A stretch of DNA of 64,000 nt, from positions 6,397,001 through 6,461,000 of the forward strand of contig JAYJMM010000119.1 in NCBI GenBank assembly GCA_037349105.1, read 5' to 3'. This document shows, piece by piece, positions 1 to 11,257 of this stretch; position 1 is the stretch's first letter; each line of letters opens with the position of its first letter. The notes beneath the pieces are model-generated. The model was not told the origin of the DNA. It saw only the letters and a program-made list of their open reading frames with translations, and searched no databases. The translations under genes and the position numbers were made by a program. The stretch comes from Limnomonas spitsbergensis. Taxonomy: Eukaryota > Chlorophyta > Chlorophyceae > Chlamydomonadales.

Positions 1-100
1 TAGGAATTTCAACGCATATTCGGGGGACAGAACCACGCGTCGTGAAAGCTGTGCGAACGACTGTCGAAAGCCTACCGAAAGCATTGTCAGCGACCCTGCG

Positions 101-177
101 AATAAGATTCGACGCGCAACGGCCTGCCGGGGGTGGGCTTGGCCGGAGGGGGGGGCGAATATCGACACGGGGGGGTT
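101..177 (+). repeat. Dispersed repeat, copy 1
   Basis: About 75 bp starting AATAAGATTCGACGCGCAAC, nearly identical to 1385-1459. Both run into a G-rich stretch followed by AATATCGACAC. The rest of 1-547 shows no supported exon, only TTTCGA-containing low-complexity sequence. Confidence 0.8.
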
Positions 178-547
178 GCCGGAGGCTGGGGGCCTCCCGA
201 GGTGTCGCGGCCGATGGCGATGGGGACCCATTTGGAAGCTGTTTGTTGGGTTGCTTGAGATTGGGCGCTGTGTTGCGTGTGATGTTCAGCGCGGCAGGGG
301 TGGAAGTGGGTGGGAAGGTGGATGTGTCGAAGTTCAAATTTCGACGGTGGGGCCGGGGAAGGGTACGAGGGGCATGTGCGGCTTCATGTGCCGTTGGCGA
401 CGGCGTGAGAAACCCATTTAGGAATTATGTGTTGGGTTATTGCGATGGGAGGTATCCGGCGCTTGTAGCATGTGTTTGTCGACGAACGTGTGAGGCGTGA
501 AGTCGGCGTTGCAGGCTGACGTGTGACGGGGAATGTGGTGAGAAGGT

Positions 548-1389
548 ATGGATGCGTTTGATGCCCTCTGGTTTCATGGGTGCATTGTATGGTGCCGCCT
601 GAAAGAAGATGAATGTTGGCGCGTGTTCTACTATTGCGCTGTGAGTTTATGCCTCGTGGGCGACCTGTGACAAACTTTTCTCCGAAAGCAGTGACCCGTC
701 GAGAGAGGCAATGTGCCAGTGCCCAACGACGACGCCAACGTGGTGGCCATGCCAACGCCAGCCAGCTCAGCGGAGGTGAGACCTGCCTTGCTGCTGGTAT
801 CAGTGATATGAGCATGTTCCATACCGGTAGAAATGTAGAATGCATAGGTATGCGGTGCTCATTGCGTATCCTCCCCTGCAGGAGTGTCAAGACGTCGAAG
901 AAACCCTGGCAGATCGTATGTGCAGCTTGAAGCGTCAGGTATATAAGAACAGGAAAACTGCAACCACCAGAAGCTTTCCTGATCAAGAATGCGTGTGCTC
1001 GCTACTTACAAGACTGTGCGCTTGCTGTAGAGTGTAGATGCCTCGTCGGAGCCGTCATCGTCAGAGTCTTCTGGAAGACGAGATGCCCGAACAGGAGGGC
1101 AGTCCGGGCAGTCCGAAACAACAGGTGCGTTCAGCGACTCTACCTGTTATTGGTACCATCATGTGTTTGCTGGGTTGTGTTTCTTGAAACTGGATTCTTG
1201 AAGGACACGCTGTAAGTCAGCAGAATGCTAACCCCTCTCCCGCCACTGACAGGCAGCCAACAGCGACAACCATCCTGCTTCCTTGCTGCCTCACTTGTAA
1301 TCGTTGGTACATGCTTCAGGCCAGCATGTCGGAGTTTCGGCAAGTTCGAAATTTCGACATGTCGAAAATCGACACCCCTTAGCCAATAA
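548..1389 (+). CDS. Small multi-exon gene or gene end, tentative Tudor/Agenet-like first exon
   Basis: Seen: five exon-like stretches with consistent phase, at 548-640, 704-775, 882-938, 1031-1124 and 1253-1389 (453 nt, 150 residues plus TAA). Donors are GTGAGT, GTGAGA, GTATAT and GTGCGT; acceptors end CGAG, TGCAG, TGTAG and GACAG. The first exon starts at an ATG just after an in-frame TGA and contains the aromatic stretches DAFDALWFHG and CWRVFYYCA, which recall Tudor/Agenet beta-barrels (inference from pattern only). Later exons are Ser/Gly/Gln-rich and probably disordered. The first acceptor is weak, and the stop falls in a repeat also present at 101-177, so the true 3' end may differ. An upstream exon outside the window is possible. 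No function is assigned. Confidence 0.38.
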
Positions 1390-1560
1390 GATTCGACGCG
1401 CAACGGCCTGCCGGGGGTGGGCGTGGCCGGAGGGGGGGCGAATATCGACACTGGGGGGGTGCTAGGGGTGCCGGAGGGAAGAAAATGTAAAGGTAACGAA
1501 ATATCGACACTGGGGGGGTGTCGGAGGGAAGAAAATGTTAAGGTAACGAAATATCGTTAT
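1385..1560 (+). repeat. Dispersed repeat, copy 2, with tandem extension
   Basis: Second copy of the 101-177 repeat. It is followed by two tandem copies of a ~55 bp unit containing AATATCGACACTGGGGGGG and GGAGGGAAGAAAATG. From 1560 to 2032 I see AT-rich sequence and no exon. Confidence 0.75.
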
Positions 1561-2032
1561 AAAGGGAAGAAATTATAAGGGGGGGGATTACACTGTTGCG
1601 GTGAGATGAAATACTTTAAAGATATGCGGAACTTGTATGCGAGAGTTGCGGAAAACATTACCGTTTGGACAGCTTTTCGGGCGAAAAGTCGAAATTCACA
1701 ATTTTCATACTTTTGGCACGGTGAATACATCGGTGAATACATTCGTGCATGATCCATAGCATAAATTTTGTTTCAATTGGAGACGATTTATTTTTTACTC
1801 AATCAGACACATACCGACCTACCCACCTACCTACACATTTTACCCCCCTATAATCCCTTACGTTCCGTTTCACTTCACACGGGAATCTCCAGCGCAAACG
1901 TGGATGGCTGAAAACAACTTCCGCGCGCAATTTACTTGTCTCTTGGCAAGCGGCTCAAACCTTGTCAGCCCTTCCCACGACACAAGAAATTGCATCATTG
2001 CCCCGTCCAGGATGGGTTGCGATTCCAGGAAG

Positions 2033-4089
2033 ATGTCGATCGAGGAAGCTATTGAGAAACCGAGCGTTGACATCTTCCGACAGACGCCTCCACGATTCAT
2101 GGGCTACGCAAACGAGGCACACATCCAACGCCCACAAATCTGAAGTTATTACTCTTCACTCGCAAGAAACACTGGCACTACTGGCACCACGTATTACTCA
2201 AAGGGGGCGACCTGAGGACCTGAGGATAAGATCAGGGTGCATGTGTGTGATTAAAGTGCCTTGAACCAACACGACTGAATATGATAAACAATGTTCATGA
2301 GGAAGATCATTTGCATGCGCCATGCTGCATGGCCCATGGCATGCATGCACCAAGCCAGCATGCAGCCACGCATGGCGAACTTTGTTGTCGGTACAAAGTT
2401 GACGCAACCACCCACAGCCTTCTTGGTGTGTGGGGTGGGGTGGGGTGAGTGAAGACGTCTGGTTATCTGGTATCGTTTATTTCGGTTCTCGGCCTCCTCC
2501 AAGGCAGTTATGCATGCTCTTTGTGCTCTAAGCCTATCCTTATATCATCATGTCCATCACGTGTTGTCAAACGTATCAGGCAACCTACCTCAGGCAACCT
2601 CCTCCTTAGCTAAGTATCACATGACCTACCCATACAGTTATCCCTGAAAATTGAAGAGCTCTTAAAGCCTGAATCTGAAACCTGAAACCTGAAACGTCCC
2701 CTTCAATATTTGCTCCTCCTTCCCATTCCCAGCTCAGGGAGTATTTTCGCCTCGTTCGCCCCGGCTTGGTTACACCCTCCCACGCGGTGGCCTTTGCGTA
2801 TGTGTTGGCTGACATGGTTGACAAGGGCCACAACAGTATGTCGCGGACCGGTGCCGCGTCAGCATGACCATGGCGGTCAAGTCTCTCGATTGCTTGATCT
2901 GGCAGACTTTGGCGTCGGTGTTCATACCAGGCAAGTTGTTCATACTTCATACCAGACCTGTGTTCATGCCAGGTTAAGTGGTCATACCAGGTGACTAACT
3001 CTCTTTCTGCTAACTCTTTACGCATGAGTTATTGCGGCCGTGTGAGAGCTTGTTAATCGTGTGCCTTTCCTGGTCCTGCTCGCCTTTCCTTAGCTGTCGA
3101 CGAGGGCCACAAGCGCAACCGGGCTGTTTTTCTATGCTTGCGTATCAGGTTTTCTAGGGTGTGGTGGCCAGCCTCATACTTTGTCAAGTCCAAACAAAAG
3201 ATACCCGGTTACTCTCAGTCTTGCACAACATACACGTTGGCTTATCTTAGAAGGGTAGATAATATATCCGCCTTCTCATCATGGCATGCTTTGCCAGCAG
3301 CGTGCTTTTGAGAACTCGCTTCATTCTGTGTGATGGATGGATGAAGCAGCTGCCCCAATCGCCACCCTCCGTCAATCTGTAACGTTAACAGCATGGCTGT
3401 GGGCATGGGGGCGCAGGGCACAGCGCAGCTTGGGTCGAGCGAGTTGCCGCTTTCTTCCTTTCTTCAAACATCATCCGATTTTTTTTCTTTCTTCCTTTCC
3501 CATAACACCATCCCGCCTTCTTCCTTTCGTCTAACACCATCCCCCTTTCTTCCTTTCTTCTAACACCATCTCGTCTGTTTTCTTTCTTCTAAAGCCATCC
3601 CGCTTTCTTCCTTTCTTCTAACACCATCCCGCTTTCTTCCTTTTCTTCGAACACCATCCCGCTTTCTTCCTTTCTTCTAACACAATCCCGCTTTCTTCCT
3701 TTTCTTCTAACACCATCCCGCTTTCTTTCTTTCTTCTAACACCATCCCGCTTTCTTCCTTTCTTCTAACACCATCTCGCTTTCTTCCTTTCTTCTAACAC
3801 CATCCCGCTTTCTTCCTTTCTTCTAACACCATCCCGCTTTCTTCCTTTCTTCTAACACAATCCCGTTCCAGGGTACATCATCCACAAGGTGGTAGGGGCC
3901 ACTACATGGGCAGTAGGCAAGGCAGCCCCCGGCAGGCAGGCCCTGATCAGCGTTCTGCCTGTGGTCGCGGGCCTGGCTTCGATCCCATTGATTGTTAAGC
4001 CGGTGGATCACTTGGTGGAGGAGGCAATGGACATGACTATTAGGAAGAGCTACAAGCAGATCTGCTCATTGGCGCTACCGATTGGGTAA
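2033..4089 (+). CDS. MTFP1/MTP18-like mitochondrial fission process protein (interrupted frame)
   Basis: Exons: 2033-2116, 2733-2930 and 3872-4089 (TAA). Sequence marks match the MTP18 family by position: PRFMGYANE near the N-terminus, then FAYVLADMVDKG, then IWQTLASVFIPG, then AVGKAAPG, then GLASIPLIVKPVDHLVEEAMD and a final IRKSY. The total of about 167 residues is close to the family's usual ~166. Known family role: an integral inner mitochondrial membrane protein that affects mitochondrial fission. Odd points: intron 1 has donor GAG|GCACAC and intron 2 has donor CCAG|GCAAGT, both GC-AG. Inside exon 2 the frame shifts by one base between the DKGHN codons (~2834) and the VSMTMAVK codons (~2858). 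This could be a real frameshift, an assembly error or a very short intron (GTATGT stands at 2836). An in-frame ATG upstream at 1904 is less likely as start. Confidence 0.7.
2921..2993 (+). repeat. Decoy copies of the MTFP1-like exon 2 end
   Basis: The exon end TTCATACCAG with its donor is followed by three imperfect copies (TTCATACCAG, TTCATGCCAG, GTCATACCAG). The last copy is followed by GTGACT, a GT donor. Confidence 0.7.
3470..3868 (+). repeat. Pyrimidine-rich minisatellite before the last MTFP1-like exon
   Basis: About 13 imperfect copies of a 28-29 bp unit containing CTTTCTTCCTTTCTTCTAAC and ACCATCCCG. The array ends directly at the 3' splice site (CCGTTCCAG) and acts as one very long polypyrimidine tract. 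Confidence 0.9.
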
Positions 4090-5072
4090 ATGGGGGCAAT
4101 GCCTGATGAAGCTAGTGGGGCCAGTGAGGCTAGTGCGGCCAAACGTTGCATTCTAAGGGCGTTGGTGTGACTAGTGTAATATATTGTCAAGTGAATGTGG
4201 GTTGAGGTCATGGTGACCTTTTACTTGATTGGCCCGGCGGCGGGTCGCAGTTCCGGCTGGTTAACGTATTAACTGCAAGTACCAGAGCAATGCCATGATC
4301 CTGAAATTAGTGCTCACCGATCACCATGTCGGAGAACGGAATAATATTTTCTGATTTCCGGGTATGGTACTGGTGTTCTCATTTCATAAACGTGATTATT
4401 TTTGCCAGGTTTATCGAATGTCAGTGGCACTTGCGTAGGTGGAGAAACAATTGCTGAATAAATATACCGGTACTGAACGATGACAGGGTTACATGTAACG
4501 TACAGTAGTGTCTTAGGAAATATTAAACAGGTAATCATGTGTCCATGAGCTGAGTGTTCTATTCGATGGATGGATCGCATAACTTCATTGCTTCATGACC
4601 CCAGTGTGTCTGACAACGCCCGGGTCGGGGCCCATATCCATGAAATCACACCTCTAGGCAGCCCCCCCCCCACACCACCACCAAAAGCATCCAGCCCTGA
4701 GTGCAACAAGTCCCTGAGCACGCGTCGCTGCCCCCCCTTGGAATTGTTGTCTACCAAGACCAGCTGCCATACCATCCAGGCCCGCGCCGCCGCGACATGC
4801 AGGCGCATGCAAATAAAAAGGCTAGTGACAAAAACAAGAGGCTAGCTGCTTAGCTCGCGCACCCAGCTATGTCTTCGTTTCATGCTTTCCTGCCCATATT
4901 TGCTCTCCTTTTGAAAAAAAACACCTAACGCCTGTATGTGCAGACCGTCTCCTTGGGAGCATGCTTGAAATTGTTCAACAAATAGCATGGCTCCGAAGCG
5001 CAAGGTACTATAGGTACTCATATACAGTAATTAATGCGCTTTCATGCGCCTTCGCTCGTTTAAGAGGCAGCG
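4090..5072. other. Convergent intergenic region
   Basis: Lies between the 3' ends of the MTFP1-like gene (+) and the FkbM gene (-). It has AT-rich stretches and a TGTAA motif near 4173, which green algae often use as a polyadenylation signal (inference). No exon is supported. Confidence 0.5.
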
Positions 5073-8000
5073 TTATGGCCCCTTGGCACCGGCAATCCAT
5101 GATTCACTTGGGGCCTTGAAGTATGCACCCACTCTCTTCTTTGCCCGAACCACCGCTCGCAGCTCCTCCTTGCTGATCCATGGCCCCGTAAAACCCCTGC
5201 AGACATGGGCAATGCGCCAATGACACATAAAGCGAGATGCAGCAACGACAGTGTTCCAAGTGAACTTGAAATAATAAATGCCCCTGCAGATTTCATGTAT
5301 CCACGAGACGTTTACCTGATGCTTGCCGCGTAGCCTGAAAAGGCCAGCTGGTCGATGTAGGCATCAGGAGCCCCGTCCCAGATCTGGATCAGGATGTGGT
5401 GGATACGGCGCCGCTGGAACAGCTCAGTGCAGCCAGCAAACACGCCATCCTCCATTCCTGAGAAATACACCATAAGCTATCAATGTATCAATCAATTAAA
5501 TCAAAGGTAGGAAGAAATCTATGCACCACAGACACAAGATGTGAGGGTGAAGGCATTAGGTAGGCATAAGATAGGCTGCTCAACACGCAGTACACCTACT
5601 GCCTACCTACTACCTGCAGTGAGGGTGAAGGCATCAGGTAGGCATTCGGCTGTTGAACACACAGTATGCCAGGAGCATGTCTCGACAAAGCTGCTCCTCA
5701 TATGTTGCGAGGTGCCAGCGCTGTTACAACATAAGGTGGGGTCGCTGCGGCCATGCCCTCACCTTGGACGTCGATGGCAAGCATGTGGATGTCCTCATCC
5801 AGCACACGGTCTAGGCGCTGAGTCACAAACGAGCCGCGGCTGACGTAGCCCTCGCCTTGCAATCGCTCCTGAGATTGACACGAAAAAGACAGTGCATCAT
5901 CGTGTTGCAGGTAAAAGATAAATAGACGGATTCATCTCACTCATCAAGCTTGGGGGGGGAAATAACTAGAATCCCCATTAGCCCATGAAACTGAACATGG
6001 ACACTAAATTAAAAGACACTGAATCTTTATTTCTACCGTTCCACACCCTGGTTCCACACCATGGCTTCCAGGCTATGCTAAGACCTCGGCGGCAATAGGC
6101 ACTAAGGCCTAAGACAAAGGGCTAGCAATGCGCCACTTCTTTTAATTGGGGATGGAGGTAGAGTTATCTTCACACTATAAGCCGGAAACGGAGCCCATAG
6201 CCCGGTAGCCTACACTTGAGGGAATGCTGCAGGTCACTTATGGGGTGACGTCACCCACTCACCCCATCTGCAGTTCAGCACCAATCCTTGTTATGATATC
6301 AATGATGGATTTGATACTCCGCAGCTCCGCAACATAACACACCACAGCATGATACTCCGTAGCTCCGCAGCATATACTCCGTAGCAATCCTCGCAATGGC
6401 ACTCACCTCTTCGCTGGAGTCACATGCCAGCACACCACCGCCTTGGTTCGAATCCTTAGAGTAGATGGGGCACACACGTGACGTTTCCGCCAGCCCAAAA
6501 GGGAACAGCATCAGACGCCCCGTCAGGTGATTAGCACACACACTGTTGAGCAGCCGGTGGACGTTGCTGCTCATGCCCTCAAATGCAATCACCCTGAAAG
6601 AGATGAAGGAGGTCAGGGCGTGTGCGGTTAGCCATGGCTGCACTGTGGCCCAACTTGTTATCAATCATAATGTGAGGCACATTGTTCAATCACGGATAAG
6701 GTTCAGGGTTTAAATTTCAGGGTTTAGGCTTCTACAATCCTAGGGTTTATACTTCAGGGTTTAGGCTTCTACAATCTTAGGGTTTGCACTTCAGGGTTTA
6801 GGCTTCTACGATCTTAGGGTTTAGACTTCAGGGTTCTGGCTTCTACACATGGTAGCACGATACGGCATGATACACAGGTTCAGCCGGATTGCACGACCAA
6901 AGTGCCACAATATGGCACAGGTTCCGCCGGATTGCACGACCAAAGTGCTACAATATGGCACAGGTTCCGCCGGATTGTGCTACCATGCTTATACAATCCA
7001 GCATGTGGCGCAGGATAAACAGCGTCATCCTAGCACCATAATGGTTCAGTATAGGTGCGGGTGCAGGTGCTACTTCAGGTGTTGCTTATCTCATCCTGAG
7101 GCAGGCAGGCAGACAGGCACCCTTTTCAACATGGCAAGCTGTCACTGCGCCTCCTGCAGGTGTTGCTTTTCTTATCCTGAGGCAGGCAGACGAGCACCGT
7201 TTTCAAGCTGCCAGATATCCTGCACCTCCTGCATGATGACGGTCTGTAACATCAACTCCCTCTAAATGCAGCGCCGTCATATAGCTCTAACCGGGGGGGG
7301 GGGGGGCGCTGCATGTAGATTGTAGACGTATGCCCTGCCGCATGAGGCTGGATTGGGGCACCCTCTTTGTGCTCGCTGCTGTTGCTGGCAGGAGGGGCTG
7401 CTGGCAGCTGGGGCAACAGTCAACTATAATCAATTGATTGGAAGTTGGTTCCAATCAATGGAATCAAATTTCATGAATAAATGTCCCACCCAAGTTGTCC
7501 TGCACCTTGCGTTTCCATCGCTGGCGATACGTAGTGCGCGTGAGCCAATGTTTGCCCCTATGTCGACATAGAGTGGAGGCCGGAACCTGCTGTCGGGCTT
7601 CTGTCCCTCCTTGGCCCCCATGGGCGAGGGCCACCACAGGTCCAGGGAGGTGGGCCGGGACATCCTTAGCGCAGATCGGATCTCTGCGACCTGCCCTCAA
7701 AAACAAAAACAACAGCATGCACAGAATCATAATAAGCAAAAACGTAAGCATGAGCATAAGCTTGAGCTTGAGCATAATCGTAAGCATGAGTATTATAAAT
7801 AGAAAAAGCATAAGCACCAGCATCAGCAATGCTGTTTCAGCATAAGCATTAGCACAAGCATCAGCTTAAGCAGCAGCAGCAGCCAAAGCCACATCCACAT
7901 TGCTACCACCATGCATGACTGTTTGTCACATTCAAAAAATCGCTACCTAGGGAAGTCTGGAAGCCGAACTGCCTTTTTTTATTTTTTCATCTTCTTCGGC

Positions 8001-9336
8001 GGTGGATCGGCCGGCATTTCCCCGCCGCCAAGCTTTTATCCAGTCAGCAGCAAACAGTGCAAGTCCTAGAAGGAGGCGAACCACCAATGACGTACCTCCT
8101 TGTCCTCAAATCCGTTTCCAGCCATCAGGTTGGAGGAAGCTTCGTCCACACTTGATAAGCCGCCGCCGACGCCGCCGCTTGAGTTGTACAGGTAAACCAC
8201 CTGCCCTTCGGGCTGCATGACAAAGCGGGCCATGTCCGGCTCCTCCGCTGGAAAGTCCTCCCGGCAGAACTCATCCTGGAAGTGGCCATCGCCCGTTCAA
8301 GATACGGTGGAACAAAATAAAGGGAAGCAGGCTTATTTATGGATTGGAAAGTGCAGCATTGTTAAGCTTCAATGTGCATCGTGATATGATATGATATGAT
8401 ATGCGCTTTTCATATAGCTCTTATGCCCAAGGGTATGGCTGGCCGTTGGCGTATATCAAGTATATGAAAAAATACGAATACCGGTCCAGTATACCGTATA
8501 CGCCGTACAGGAATGTACAGGTATATTTTAGTCCCATGTACGCGTATGTGTATGATAAGCGTATATTGCCCAAAGGGGATATCAGCTTTCCTCCTTCCTT
8601 TGCTTGTCCCGCCCAGACGGTCATCAACAAGACTAGGCCCGCTTGCAGTGATCAATGTATGGGTGGGCGCAGCAGAAGGTTTCTAAGGCGAAGAAGGTCG
8701 GAGGTGGCCGCCCGACCGCGCCCCAAAAAGTGGTCTCTGATGCGCAGTTGATAAAAGTGCCGTTGATAAAAGTGCCGTTGATTACCGGGCGGCATATTGC
8801 GGCATGTCCTTGAAACACCCTACTCCCAATCTCCCATGCATCATGACCTTGCCCATCCAGCATGATGGATTGAAGGCCTGGTTAATTTCAACAAGAGATC
8901 TGGCTGGTGGCGCTGTATTTAGGACCATTTCCCCCCCCCCCCCCAATGCATCGTGCTCTATCCCATGCATATCCACCCCCCATGCATCGTGCTCTATCCC
9001 ATGCCTCCACGGCTCCACCCCCCCATGCATCATGTTCGATTGGTCCACCTTAATGGCTTTCATTCAAGGCCTCCAATACAGGGTATTTCTACCCGATAGT
9101 CGCTGTTACATTGCCTACGATCCACCCTGAAGGTAGTACTTCTCAGCAGCAGCGGCAATCACCTGTTCTCTATCCTGAGGGTGCGACAAGGGCTGTCGCC
9201 AGTACGCCTCGTCCATCTCCTTCATCCCAGACAGGCACGACCTGCTGCTGAGCCAGGCCAGGCTGAAAGTTGCGAGGAGGATGCAGGGGCCAGCCAGTAC
9301 GACAGCCTGAGGGCAACGACCACGTCTTCGCCGCAT
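5073..9336 (-). CDS. FkbM-family SAM-dependent methyltransferase with N-terminal membrane anchor
   Basis: Exons in transcription order: 9336-9119, 8819-8786 (tentative), 8275-8096, 7690-7506, 6593-6407, 5868-5763, 5457-5316 and 5196-5073 (TAA). Phases close to 1,176 nt, 391 residues. The N-terminus is Arg-rich (MRRRRGR) followed by a ~20-residue hydrophobic stretch (VVLAGPCILLATFSLAWL), as in type II Golgi/ER membrane proteins. The methyltransferase core shows the SAM-binding YVDIGANIG motif, then RVIAFEGMSSN (the acidic residue after motif I) joined across intron 4, then LAIDVQG and HILIQIW, all typical of FkbM enzymes. This family methylates oxygen on sugars and other small acceptors; the substrate here is unknown. 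The 34-nt exon 2 and the exon 1 donor (GTAGGC, or GTGGAT in another phase) are the weak points. The gene is divergent from the giant TIR gene. Confidence 0.78.
5538..5665 (-). repeat. Two-copy tandem duplication in FkbM intron
   Basis: Two ~78 bp copies containing GTGAGGGTGAAGGCAT and AGGTAGGCAT, in the intron between the 5868-5763 and 5457-5316 exons. Confidence 0.6.
6690..6845 (+). repeat. Telomere-like interspersed tandem repeat
   Basis: Four copies of a ~37 bp unit combining TTAGGGTTT with TTAGGCTTCTACAATC, in an intron of the FkbM gene. Confidence 0.8.
6846..7005 (+). repeat. Repeat family C, short locus
   Basis: Three units containing GGCACAGGTTC, CCGGATTG and CCAAAGTGC. The same unit makes the 34130-34700 array in the opposite orientation. 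It lies in an FkbM intron. Confidence 0.8.
7720..7875 (+). repeat. Hexamer-type repeat (GCATAA/GCATGA)
   Basis: Irregular run of AAGCATAAGC / GAGCATAAGC words just upstream, on the minus strand, of the FkbM exon at 7690-7506. Confidence 0.7.
8925..9040 (+). repeat. Short tandem repeat in FkbM intron 1
   Basis: Poly-C followed by three copies of a unit with CATGCATCGTGCTCTATCCC. A TGATA pentamer run also lies at 8383-8403. Confidence 0.7.
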
Positions 9337-9868
9337 GGATCCAGCAGTCTGCTAGCTAGTGCGGTGCGGAACGAGAGCCTGCATTAAGTTGGAAGTAAGC
9401 GAGAATGGCTAATCAGATGAGACTCCGGCAGAGGACGTTCCGTCACGCCGATGGGGTCCCGGGGACCTGACCGTGTTGGTTAGGCCCTGTGAGTCGGGTG
9501 CGGGTAGTGCCAGCAGCTTTGATTTGTGGCAACTGCTGACGTGGAGTGTGGGAATGTGGACGTTACTTGAAGCCGTCGAGGTTTGTTTGTTCCGAACTAC
9601 CGGTACTCACACGACGGTGGCCCGAAGCACGGTCATGCTTGGAATTCAAGATCGCAGCGACTGAGCAGAACAAAGCACGCCATATGGAAACAGCGTTCAC
9701 GTATTGAAAATATTACGGCGGGCCTTGACTGATAGTAAAGCAGCCCTCTGTCAACGAGCGCGTTCCTTGCATCCTTGTGACGACGTACTTCAAGCATCAA
9801 TTTCGTGCCCCTCTTAGATTACACCTGTGTTGATTTTAATTTTGTATCCGAAGCTTAGCTCAGGCGAC
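9337..9868. promoter_or_regulatory. Divergent intergenic region between FkbM and TIR genes
   Basis: The 532 bp between the two inferred start codons must hold at least the 5' UTRs and probably both promoters. No clear TATA box or other motif is recognised. An untranslated first exon of the TIR gene is possible, because TTAGCTCAG at 9855-9863 could be an acceptor just before the ATG. Confidence 0.4.
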
Positions 9869-11257
9869 ATGAAGCAGGCGAGCACACCCGTGCCTCGTCG
9901 GGTTCTGTTCTCCAGCTGCGATAACCACGAGCTGGTCGCGACGCTGCAGCGCACCCTCCAGGAGAAACACAACGTAGAGGTAGTTGTAGATGACGCTGTC
10001 AGCAACGCAGTGGCCGCGACCCGGCGAAAGACCATAGCAGGCAGCAGTGCCATGCTGCTGCTGTGCTCACAGAAGTACGTCGCAGACCTGTTCAATCGAG
10101 AGAGCTTGGGACACAAGGACGTGAGTCGAACTCACTTAATTTACATTGGTATATCAGAGGTTCTTAGTGATGGAAGAGTACAGGGAAAGAAGATGCACCG
10201 CGGGTACATTTTTGTATGCATGGAGTGGGGGTAGAGTGTATCCAACCCCATGCAAGCGATCCATGCACCTGATCCACGGTAGCAGTACTGATTGCTGCAA
10301 CAGGTGACACGCATCCACCAATTAAACTTTTCTGGCAGTATTGGCAGCATCCAACATGACGTCATCAATCTATCGCATGGGATAATAAAGGAATAATCAT
10401 GAGAACAGCATGCATGCATGTGTCCGAGCAGAAAAAAGAAAGATGGCCCAACAGCATGGCCATCCTTACCATGCAACCTGGAGGAAGGGATAGCCTTAAG
10501 GGCATGGATGCCTGGATGGGATGGGAGCATTTGTCGCTGGATGCATGGATACATGGGCTCATGGATGCATGGTGGTATGTATGCACGGATGCTTGGATGG
10601 ATGGTGATATGGATGCATGAATGCATGGTCCTATGGATGCATGGATGTATGGTCGTTTGGGTGCACGGTTGCATGGTGGTATGGATGCACGGATGCATGG
10701 ATGCATGGTGGTATGGATGCATGGGTGCATGGTGGTATGGATGCATGGTCGTATGGATGCATGGTCGTATGGATGCACGGCTGCATGATTGTAAGGGCTC
10801 ATGGATATTTTTTTTAACCTGGGTTTTCTCATTCAATTGAGCATTCACTTAGGGGAAGCTCCTCGGAGTACTACATGAGGGGCGGTGATCGTTAGTCCAT
10901 ACATTTTTCATAGTTGGGTTTTGGCTTTGGGGTTTGGGCATTGCCTTTGGAGATTGGCGTTTGCCTACATATTTCTTTCTGAGACATCAAGACTCAAGAT
11001 AAACTATGCACTTCTATACTTCCATGAAATCCTCATAAGGAAATACCATCTGCTGAAATCTTGCGTAACGCAGGTCAAATGGGCGGCAGAGTCTGGCTGC
11101 CCGATCGTCCCCATTGTGCACCAGTCCTACCGGGGCGTGCATCCCTTCACGGCCAATCACGAGGTTGCGCTGGATGATGCAGGCTTTTTGATATTCCACG
11201 AGCACGAGGCGAAAGCACTGTTCAAGCAGACGCCTCTTTACCACTATGCCGACAGCG
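9869..11257 (+). other. TIR domain (exons 1-2 of the giant gene)
   Basis: Residues ~10-145. RRVLFSSCDNHE is the first strand and following loop, AGSSAMLLLCSQKY the central strand and start of the next helix, and VKWAAESGCPIVPIV the following helix and strand. This order is the TIR fold. In catalytic TIRs a Glu in the third helix cleaves NAD+. Here the exon junction falls in that region, and the equivalent is either E78 (NRES) or D84 (HKDVKWA). By helix register D84 fits better, so NADase activity is uncertain. Confidence 0.72.

Noticed and set aside
10141..10848. 235-residue His/Pro-rich minus-strand ORF
   Set aside because: Translation of the GGATGCATGG repeat in intron 1.
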